A stretch of DNA of 6,946 nucleotides, from contig SFLA01000058.1 in the NCBI GenBank assembly GCA_004553575.1, positions 1-6,946 on the forward strand. Reading direction: 5' to 3'. Position 1 is the first letter of the stretch. Each line of letters opens with the position of its first letter. The translations under genes were made by a program, and so were the position numbers. Below the pieces are notes generated by a model that saw only the letters and a list, made by a program, of their open reading frames with translations, did no database searches and was not told the origin of the DNA. This document shows, piece by piece, positions 1-4,711 of the stretch. This DNA is from Clostridiales bacterium (GTDB taxonomy: Bacteria; Bacillota; Clostridia; Oscillospirales; CAG-382).

Positions 1-132
1 ACTGCTTTCGGAAATGAAAATGGACAGCGGCCAGGAAACCATAAGACCGAGCACCGCCATGGTGACCTGATTAACCCAGAACTTTGTGATAAGCCGCATA
101 TAGCGCTTGTATAACGCGATGATCGATTTCAT
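1..132 (-). CDS. Partial membrane protein, N-terminus only, function unknown
   Basis: The N-terminal 44 codons of a minus-strand gene run off the left edge. The reading begins MKSIIALYKRYMRL and continues with a hydrophobic stretch from about residue 20 to 40 (VTMAVLGLMVSWPLSIFI). A short basic head followed by one hydrophobic span suggests an inner-membrane protein with its N-terminus in the cytoplasm, or a signal anchor. The ATG at 130-132 is preceded by a GGAGAG ribosome site about eight bases upstream and by a near-consensus promoter at 165-193, so the start is well supported. I do not recognise the family, and the rest of the protein lies outside the window. It is divergent from nnrD and need not be functionally linked to it. 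Confidence 0.7.
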   Translation of the reverse strand, partial: MKSIIALYKRYMRLITKFWVNQVTMAVLGLMVSWPLSIFISESS

Positions 133-164
133 TGATATCTCTCCGTTAATATTGCATTGTATTT

Positions 165-193
165 ATTATACAATCAGAATGAAAAAAGTGCAA
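165..193 (-). promoter_or_regulatory. SigA-type promoter of the left-edge membrane protein gene
   Basis: Read on the minus strand, a -35 box TTGCAC (188-193) is separated by exactly 17 bases from a perfect -10 box TATAAT (165-170). Transcription should begin near 158, giving a leader of about 25 bases with GGAGAG before the ATG. The match and spacing are seen directly; activity is inferred. Confidence 0.75.
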
Positions 194-246
194 TAGCAGA
201 TAGTAAAAATTAAAAAAACAACTGATTTCCGCCAACAAAAGACTGA

Positions 247-275
247 TTGACAACCGAAGCTCAAAGTGTTAGAAT
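247..275 (+). promoter_or_regulatory. SigA-type extended -10 promoter of nnrD
   Basis: A perfect -35 box TTGACA (247-252) is followed by a 17-base spacer and a -10 box TAGAAT (270-275). The -10 is preceded by TG plus one base (267-269), the extended -10 arrangement. Transcription should begin near 282, inside or just before the AGAGGT ribosome site (285-290). The nnrD leader would then be only about 16 bases, too short for a riboswitch or attenuator. Expression is probably constitutive unless a repressor binds the gap between the two divergent promoters. Confidence 0.8.
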
Positions 276-297
276 CACACAGAAAGAGGTGGGCTGA

Positions 298-1092
298 ATG
301 GGGTATCCCGAATCAATTATCAAAAAACGTCCGGAGGATTCGCATAAAGGAATGTTCGGGACGGTTAAACTTCTGTGCGGAAGCGAGCAATACACCGGAG
401 CAGCCATGCTGAGCGTATCCGGAGCTTTACGAAGCGGATGCGGAATGGTAAAGCTTTTTACAGCCGAGACCGCGGCCTTACCGGTAAGAACACGATATCC
501 GGAGGCAATTATATGCCCGACCGAAGAATTCTCACGGGAAAGCGGTGATTCGGCAGTTATCGGATGCGGAATCGGCAGAGGTCTTGACGGAATTCTCGAG
601 GGCATTTTTAGCATGCTGTCCGTTCCCGCAGTTATAGATGCCGACGGAATAAATTTCATTGCGTCGAATATAGATATTCTCGGAGAGATCAAAACGCCGT
701 TCGTGCTTACGCCTCACCCGAAGGAATTTGCGCGTATTACAGGTTCGTGTATCGGTAGTACGCTCGAGGAGCGGAAGAAAGCGGCAGCGGAATTTGCTTC
801 CGAACACGGCTGTGTTATGCTGCTTAAGGGGCACGAGACCGTGGTGGCTTCACCTGAAGGAAGGGTATATATAAATACCACCGGCTGTTCCGCGCTTGCA
901 AAAGGCGGAAGCGGAGATGTTCTTGCAGGGGTTATCGGTTCACTGCTTGCTCAGGGATACGCTCCTTTTGACGCGGCGTCGCTCGGTGCTTATATACACG
1001 GAGCGGCAGGCGAAGCAGCGGCCGAAAGATACGGCCTTCACGGTGCGCTCCCGCAGTTTCTTCCGGAAGAAATCGGCAGGTTGCTTGGATAA
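298..1092 (+). CDS. nnrD: ADP/ATP-dependent NAD(P)H-hydrate dehydratase, stand-alone
   Basis: This 264-residue protein is a ribokinase-fold NAD(P)H-hydrate dehydratase. The family removes water from the S form of hydrated NADH or NADPH, using ADP or ATP, and so repairs damaged cofactor in the cytoplasm. Visible landmarks are the N-terminal KKRPEDSHKG (9-18), the GSEQYTGAA nucleotide-site segment (28-36), TPHPKEF (138-144), LLKGHE in the third quarter, and GGSGDVLAG (203-211), whose Asp207 is the expected catalytic base. In many bacteria this domain is fused behind a NnrE epimerase domain; here the protein starts directly with the dehydratase, so an epimerase would have to be encoded elsewhere. 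The ATG at 298 is the first in-frame start after a TGA at 295-297 and has AGAGGT seven bases upstream. A small lipoprotein gene follows after 46 bases, probably on the same transcript. Confidence 0.93.
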   Translation: MGYPESIIKKRPEDSHKGMFGTVKLLCGSEQYTGAAMLSVSGALRSGCGMVKLFTAETAALPVRTRYPEAIICPTEEFSRESGDSAVIGCGIGRGLDGILEGIFSMLSVPAVIDADGINFIASNIDILGEIKTPFVLTPHPKEFARITGSCIGSTLEERKKAAAEFASEHGCVMLLKGHETVVASPEGRVYINTTGCSALAKGGSGDVLAGVIGSLLAQGYAPFDAASLGAYIHGAAGEAAAERYGLHGALPQFLPEEIGRLLG

Positions 1093-1102
1093 TGCCTAAG
1101 AA

Positions 1103-1138
1103 AGAGGTCTCTCCTTATAAAAACGGGGAGAGACTTTT
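1103..1138 (+). promoter_or_regulatory. Hairpin that hides the lipoprotein ribosome site; terminator-like
   Basis: GTCTCTCC (1107-1114) pairs perfectly with GGAGAGAC (1127-1134). The stem extends outward through 1103-1106 with 1135-1138 using two G-U pairs, for 12 pairs around a 12-base loop. Its 3' arm contains the only good ribosome site (GGGGAG, 1125-1130) for the lipoprotein ATG at 1139, and the stem ends at the base just before that ATG. The GC-rich stem followed by TTTT also resembles a weak intrinsic terminator for nnrD. It starts 10 bases after the nnrD stop, so a ribosome finishing nnrD could open it. Whether it works on translation, transcription or both is inference. Confidence 0.65.
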
Positions 1139-1645
1139 ATGCGCATACGGGTTATATCATTTCTCGCATCAGCGTTGCTGCTTTTATCCTCATGCAAGGC
1201 ACAGAGAGGCGAAACGGAAGTTAAGGAACTCCTGTCCGCATCGGCGATAGTTTTTACATATGCCGGGACGGAATATGTTTACGACAATGCAAGCGGTATA
1301 TTCACCGTAAAATCCGGCAGCTATGCCGACAGTACCGTATGCATATCCGGCGACAGGGCGCGTATTACGATTGGCGGACTTGAGGCGGATACAGCGGCGA
1401 CGACATTTCCCTCGCTTGCGGCATTTACGGCAATGTGCACGGCATTTGCCGGCTGCGAAGCGAATGATATCGGTGTTAACGAAGGCGGAAGCTACGTCCT
1501 TGCTGCGGCTGATATGCGATTTCTCGTGACCTATTACTCCGAAGCAGGAACCGCGGCTTGCACTGTCGAGACAGAACTCGGGATATTTGAATATACTTCG
1601 GTTATCCCGACAGAACAGACATCAAAACCGGCAGAAGCGCGTTGA
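1139..1645 (+). CDS. Small lipoprotein of unknown function
   Basis: This 168-residue protein opens with a classic lipoprotein signal: basic MRIR, a hydrophobic stretch, and the lipobox LSSC with Cys19 as the lipidated residue. The mature part of about 150 residues should sit on the outer face of the cytoplasmic membrane. It is rich in Ala, Thr, Gly and Ser, has four further cysteines (68, 100, 106, 141) and seems to alternate short beta-like stretches with small loops, as in YAGTEYVYDNASGIFTV. It has no transmembrane segment after the signal and no catalytic motif I recognise; I cannot name a family. The ATG at 1139 is the only start in frame, because a TAA lies at 1118-1120. It probably shares a transcript with nnrD, and its ribosome site lies in a hairpin. 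Its last codons and stop codon lie inside the downstream terminator. Confidence 0.8.
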   Translation: MRIRVISFLASALLLLSSCKAQRGETEVKELLSASAIVFTYAGTEYVYDNASGIFTVKSGSYADSTVCISGDRARITIGGLEADTAATTFPSLAAFTAMCTAFAGCEANDIGVNEGGSYVLAAADMRFLVTYYSEAGTAACTVETELGIFEYTSVIPTEQTSKPAEAR

Positions 1646-1668
1646 CTGCGCCTCTGCCGGTTTGTTTT
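1625..1668. terminator. Shared bidirectional intrinsic terminator, lipoprotein gene and pfkA
   Basis: AAACCGGCAGA (1625-1635) pairs perfectly with TCTGCCGGTTT (1653-1663). After one A-C mismatch, four more GC pairs (1637-1640 with 1648-1651) close a seven-base loop (1641-1647). On the plus strand it is followed by GTTTT. On the minus strand the stem ends in CCGGTTTTG, giving a run of four T. It begins 10 bases past the pfkA stop and therefore serves both convergent genes. The lipoprotein stop codon TGA (1643-1645) is in the loop. Confidence 0.88.
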
Positions 1669-1673
1669 GCGTA

Positions 1674-2738
1674 TCAGAGAGTTATATGGTCGATGATATA
1701 ATTCAGATATTGTTTATACGCTTCTTTGTCCGCGACTATCTTCTTCATGTCGTAAAGAAGGTTGGGCGGAATACGGTCCTGTTCATCCTGGGACAGTTTT
1801 CCCTTCATCAGCTTATCTACAAGCAGTGCGTCATGTATATCCATTGTAATAATACTGTTGCCGCGCTGACATACCACCTTGCTCATCTGACCAGCGACCA
1901 ACGATTCGACCGCCGCACAACCCATTTTTGTTGCGAGTACCCGGTCCTGAAGGGTCGGACTGCCGCCGCGCTGTATATGTGCAAGACGGGCAAATCTTGC
2001 CTCGATACCGGTACGGCGCTCGATAAGCTCGGTGAGCTCCTCGCCGTAATGCTGCCCCATACCCTCGGCGGTAATAATAATGAAATTACGCTTGCCTCCC
2101 TTGCGAGCTTCGATCATCTTCTCGAAAACATGGTCGAAATCCGTAGGTATCTCGCGGATGACGGTGGTAACCGCACCTACCGCTATTGAAGTGTTAAGCG
2201 CGATATCGCCTGCATCTCTGCCCATTACCTCTACTATGGTGCATCTTGCATGGCTCTCACTTGTATCGCGCAGCTTATCCACAAGATCGACAACGGTATT
2301 CATCGCCGTGTCGAAGCCGATAGTCATTTCGGTTGATGCAATATCGTTATCGATCGTTCCGGGTATTCCGATACACGGAACCCCCGCATTTGTCAGTTCG
2401 ACCGCTCCGCGGAAGGTGCCGTCTCCGCCGATAGTTACGATACCGTCGATACCGAATTCTTTGGCTACAGCGACCGCCTTCTCTATGCCCTCACGCGTTT
2501 TAAATTCCGGGCAGCGGGCGGTATACAGCATGGTTCCGCCGCGGTTGATTATGTAAGAAACATCCCTTGCTCCCAGCGGCTTGATCTCACCGTCCAGCAA
2601 ACCCTGATATCCGTTATAGATACCCATGACCTCAACGCCTTTGTAAAGCGCGAGCCTGGTTACGGCACGCACCGCCGCGTTCATACCCGGCGCATCGCCG
2701 CCGGAGGTTAGAACGCCAATCCTTTTGAATTCTGCCAT
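1674..2738 (-). CDS. pfkA: ATP-dependent 6-phosphofructokinase
   Basis: This 354-residue cytoplasmic enzyme phosphorylates fructose 6-phosphate to the 1,6-bisphosphate, the committed step of glycolysis. Landmarks are GVLTSGGDAPGMNA (8-21), TARCPEF (73-79), GGDGT (104-108), PGTIDND (126-132, catalytic base Asp130), MGRDAG (172-177) and HIQRGGSP (254-261). Gly107 and Gly127 are the residues typical of ATP-dependent enzymes; pyrophosphate-dependent ones carry Asp and Lys there. The start at 2738 is chosen because GGGAGG lies six bases upstream, homology begins at once, and the mapped promoter starts transcription near 2769; an upstream in-frame ATG at 2807 would lie above that promoter. The C-terminus is about 34 residues longer than the 320-residue bacterial standard. 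Counting gaplessly from the E. coli and Bacillus enzymes (from memory), effector-site Arg54 and Glu187 appear to be Ala57 and Val190. The gene is monocistronic and divergent from spoIVA. Confidence 0.96.
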   Translation of the reverse strand: MAEFKRIGVLTSGGDAPGMNAAVRAVTRLALYKGVEVMGIYNGYQGLLDGEIKPLGARDVSYIINRGGTMLYTARCPEFKTREGIEKAVAVAKEFGIDGIVTIGGDGTFRGAVELTNAGVPCIGIPGTIDNDIASTEMTIGFDTAMNTVVDLVDKLRDTSESHARCTIVEVMGRDAGDIALNTSIAVGAVTTVIREIPTDFDHVFEKMIEARKGGKRNFIIITAEGMGQHYGEELTELIERRTGIEARFARLAHIQRGGSPTLQDRVLATKMGCAAVESLVAGQMSKVVCQRGNSIITMDIHDALLVDKLMKGKLSQDEQDRIPPNLLYDMKKIVADKEAYKQYLNYIIDHITL

Positions 2739-2775
2739 CGGAATCCTCCCGTAACTGATGTCTTTTTTCTTGCTA

Positions 2776-2804
2776 ATAATACCACCGGCACGCGGATTTG
2801 TCAA
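2776..2804 (-). promoter_or_regulatory. SigA-type promoter of pfkA
   Basis: On the minus strand a perfect -35 TTGACA (2799-2804) stands 17 bases from a -10 box TATTAT (2776-2781). Transcription should start near 2769, leaving a leader of about 30 bases that contains GGGAGG before the ATG at 2738. The near-consensus boxes suggest high vegetative expression, as expected for a glycolytic gene. Confidence 0.82.
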
Positions 2805-2814
2805 CAATTTTTAC

Positions 2815-2856
2815 CCGGTAAAGCATATACCGGCAGATATGCGAATATGCTTTACC
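2815..2856. repeat. Nested inverted repeats between pfkA and spoIVA, possible operator
   Basis: The outer dyad is a perfect 12-base inverted repeat: GGTAAAGCATAT (2817-2828) and ATATGCTTTACC (2845-2856), with 16 bases between the arms. Two smaller dyads overlap it: CCGGTA (2815-2820) with TACCGG (2828-2833), and GCATAT (2823-2828) with ATATGC (2837-2842). ATATGC also occurs twice as a direct repeat eight bases apart (2837 and 2845). There is no T-run, so it is not a terminator. It lies 12 bases upstream of the pfkA -35 box and 14 bases upstream of the spoIVA ribosome site. A protein-binding site for one or both genes is the simplest reading, but the binding factor is unknown. Confidence 0.7.
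2823..2851 (+). promoter_or_regulatory. Candidate SigE-type promoter of spoIVA
   Basis: GCATATA (2823-2829) fits the mother-cell SigE -35 pattern (G/T, A/C, ATA, then T-rich). AATATGCT (2844-2851) is a partial match, about five of eight, to the -10 pattern CATACANT. The ATA-to-ATA spacing of 16 bases is right, and transcription would start near 2858, about 26 bases before the spoIVA ATG. B. subtilis spoIVA is known to be SigE-controlled. The two boxes coincide with the arms of the inverted repeat, so their match may be partly accidental. No good SigA promoter is visible for this gene. Confidence 0.35.
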
Positions 2857-2883
2857 AAAACAAAACTGCAGGAGGAGCAACAC

Positions 2884-4359
2884 ATGACCGATAACGCGAT
2901 ATATAAGGATATTGCCCGTCGTACGGGCGGTGACATTTATATCGGTGTGGTCGGGCCGGTACGCACCGGCAAATCCACTCTGATAAAACGCTTTATACAG
3001 ACTCTGGTGCTTCCGTATATCGACGGAGAGTCACGGCGCGAACGCGCACGTGACGAAATGCCGCAATCTTCGTCCGGCAGGACGGTTATGACTACCGAGC
3101 CGAAATTCATTCCTGAGGAAGCGGCAGAAATACGTCTTGACGACGGCGTATCCTGCCGAGTCAGGCTTATTGATTGCGTCGGATACATGGTATCGGGCGC
3201 AATAGGACATACTGAAGACGGCGAACCGCGAATGGTCATGACTCCGTGGTCGCAGTCTCCCCTGCCCTTCGAAGAAGCCGCCGAAATCGGAACGAGAAAG
3301 GTTATAAACGAGCATTCGACAATCGGTATTATGGTCACAACCGACGGAAGCATCGGAGAGATCGACCGTGCATCTTACGTAGAGGCGGAAGCGCGGATTG
3401 TACGGGAGCTGAAATCGATAGATAAGCCGTTTGTAACGGTTTTGAACTCCGCCCATCCTTCAGATCAGAATACGGCTGCTCTAGCAAAAGAACTTGAAGC
3501 AAGATATGAGGTGCCCGTAATTGCCGTTAACTGTGCGGAAATGGGCGAAAGCGACATGCTGGGTATTATGAAGGCTGTTCTTTATGAATTTCCCATGCGA
3601 GAAATAAAAGTATCGCTGCCGTCATGGGTTGAACTGCTCGACGACACAAGCCGTCTGAAAATCGGACTGCTTAAAGAAGTATCGGAATGTGCGGCAAAAG
3701 TCCGCAGAACAGGCGATCTGCCGGCGGTTTTTTCGGAATTCGCCGACGATTCGGGCGCTAAGGCACGCACCGAGCGGCTTTCTCTCGGCGACGGCAGTGC
3801 CGAGGTTGAGATCCACATACCGGACAGAGTGTTTTACGGACTTCTGGGTGAATACAGCGGGTTCGACATAACCGACGAAAGATCCTTGTTCGCACGGATG
3901 ACCGAACTGAAAACAATAAAATCGCGTTATGACCGTGTTTCGGAAGCGCTCGACGAGGTAAATACTACAGGATACGGAATCGTAACACCCACGGTTGATG
4001 ATCTCACGCTTGAAGAGCCGGAAATCGTCAAACAACCCGGCGGTTACGGAGTAAAGCTGAAAGCATCGGCTCCGTCGATACATATGATACGAGCCGATAT
4101 ACATACGGAGCTTTCTCCTACGGTCGGTACAGAGCGGCAGTCGGAGGAGCTGGTAAAATACCTTCTGAGAGAGTTTGAAGAAGATCCAAAAAAGATATGG
4201 CAGTCCAATATGTTCGGAAAGAGCCTGTACGAACTTATCGGCGAAGGGCTTAACGCCAAGCTGGCGCACATGCCGGAGGACGCGCGCGGAAAGCTCTGCG
4301 ATACCCTTCAGCGCATAATCAACGAAGGCAGCGGCGGACTTATATGTATACTGCTGTGA
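2884..4359 (+). CDS. spoIVA: Stage IV sporulation protein A, spore coat scaffold ATPase
   Basis: This 491-residue protein matches SpoIVA closely along its whole length (492 residues in B. subtilis). In the mother cell SpoIVA binds the forespore surface through SpoVM, hydrolyses ATP and polymerises into the basement layer on which the coat assembles; it is also needed for cortex formation. The start DIARRTGGDIYIGVVG is diagnostic. The Walker A loop GPVRTGKS (24-31, Lys30), the threonine segment MTTEPKF (69-75, Thr70 and Thr71) and the Walker B-like LIDCVGY (95-101, Asp97) occupy the same numbers as in B. subtilis. The family's C-terminal ending NEGSGGLI is conserved. The ATG at 2884 is chosen because AGGAGG lies eight bases upstream and homology begins there; the reading frame stays open to 2758 but without homology. 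It is probably cotranscribed with the next gene, 10 bases downstream. An intact copy implies the organism can sporulate. Confidence 0.98.
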   Translation: MTDNAIYKDIARRTGGDIYIGVVGPVRTGKSTLIKRFIQTLVLPYIDGESRRERARDEMPQSSSGRTVMTTEPKFIPEEAAEIRLDDGVSCRVRLIDCVGYMVSGAIGHTEDGEPRMVMTPWSQSPLPFEEAAEIGTRKVINEHSTIGIMVTTDGSIGEIDRASYVEAEARIVRELKSIDKPFVTVLNSAHPSDQNTAALAKELEARYEVPVIAVNCAEMGESDMLGIMKAVLYEFPMREIKVSLPSWVELLDDTSRLKIGLLKEVSECAAKVRRTGDLPAVFSEFADDSGAKARTERLSLGDGSAEVEIHIPDRVFYGLLGEYSGFDITDERSLFARMTELKTIKSRYDRVSEALDEVNTTGYGIVTPTVDDLTLEEPEIVKQPGGYGVKLKASAPSIHMIRADIHTELSPTVGTERQSEELVKYLLREFEEDPKKIWQSNMFGKSLYELIGEGLNAKLAHMPEDARGKLCDTLQRIINEGSGGLICILL

Positions 4360-4369
4360 GGAAAGACAT

Positions 4370-4618
4370 ATGATGATAATGTTTTCCGATCTTTGTGACA
4401 AGGAGGTCGTAAACGTCTGTGACGGTACCGTGCTCGGCTTCGTGTCCGACGCTGAGTTTGATACGGAATGCGGACGGATAATCAGACTTACGGTTCCGTT
4501 GAAATGTGGTTTGTTTTCAAAGAAAAGCAACGCTTACATACGCTGGGACTGTATCGAACGAATCGGCGAGGACGTGATACTCGTCAGACATCCGCAGCTT
4601 CCTCAGAAAGACAGATAG
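4370..4618 (+). CDS. YlmC/YmxH family PRC-barrel sporulation-associated protein
   Basis: This 82-residue protein is a single PRC-barrel domain of the YlmC/YmxH type, a small family widespread in spore-forming Firmicutes whose biochemical role is not established. Visible features are the start FSDLCDKEVVNVCDG, then LGFVSDAEFDTECGRI, a short strand-rich core with a basic SKKS turn, and the ending IRWDCIERIGEDVILV, typical of the fold. It has no signal peptide or membrane segment. B. subtilis has two paralogues, and I cannot tell which one this matches. Three ATGs lie close together (4370, 4373, 4379); the first is best spaced from AGGA (4359-4362), seven bases away, which overlaps the spoIVA stop codon. 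The position 10 bases behind spoIVA suggests coexpression in the mother cell during sporulation. Confidence 0.85.
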   Translation: MMIMFSDLCDKEVVNVCDGTVLGFVSDAEFDTECGRIIRLTVPLKCGLFSKKSNAYIRWDCIERIGEDVILVRHPQLPQKDR

Positions 4619-4646
4619 TTTTAAACGATTGAGAAAAATCTTCGCG

Positions 4647-4687
4647 AAAGAACCTCCGTATGATAACTGCTTACGGAGGTTCTTTTT
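4647..4687. terminator. Intrinsic terminator between the spoIVA operon and nfnB
   Basis: AAAGAACCTCCGTA (4647-4660) pairs perfectly with TACGGAGGTTCTTT (4672-4685), a 14-pair stem with an 11-base loop. On the plus strand it runs into TTTTT (4683-4687). It lies 28 bases after the YlmC/YmxH gene and 24 bases beyond the nfnB stop in that gene's direction. On the minus strand the T-run is mostly inside the stem, so it should be strong for the spoIVA operon and weaker for nfnAB. Confidence 0.92.
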
Positions 4688-4711
4688 ACATACATATGGT
4701 ATTCTGTGTTC

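Noticed and set aside
1092..1250. A 52-codon reading starting with ATG overlapping the nnrD stop (TAATG), beginning MPKKEVSPYKNGERLL
   Set aside because: It has no good ribosome site, resembles no family I know, runs through the hairpin, and overlaps the lipoprotein signal sequence out of frame by more than 100 bases.
1587..2189. A plus-strand open frame of 200 codons crossing the terminator into the pfkA antisense strand
   Set aside because: It starts inside the lipoprotein gene, reads through the terminator stem and shows no domain; pfkA on the other strand is unmistakable.
2739..2807. N-terminal extension of pfkA to an ATG at 2807
   Set aside because: The extra 23 residues have no homology, the region holds the pfkA promoter and ribosome site, and the mapped -10/-35 would lie inside the coding region.
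2817..2856. Reading the pfkA-spoIVA inverted repeat as an intrinsic terminator
   Set aside because: The stem is AT-rich with a 16-base loop, no T-run follows on either strand, and it sits between divergent genes where no terminator is needed.
2758..2883. N-terminal extension of spoIVA to an ATG at 2758
   Set aside because: The extra 42 residues do not match SpoIVA, they cover the pfkA promoter and the palindrome, and AGGAGG precedes the ATG at 2884.
3622..4530. A long minus-strand open frame of 302 codons opposite spoIVA and the YlmC/YmxH gene
   Set aside because: It is the mirror of a strongly conserved gene, has no recognisable domain, and is Ser/Phe/Arg-rich as antisense frames of this composition often are.
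4641..4648. TTCGCGAA palindrome beside the spoIVA operon terminator
   Set aside because: Eight bases is too short to mean much; it merely adjoins the terminator stem.
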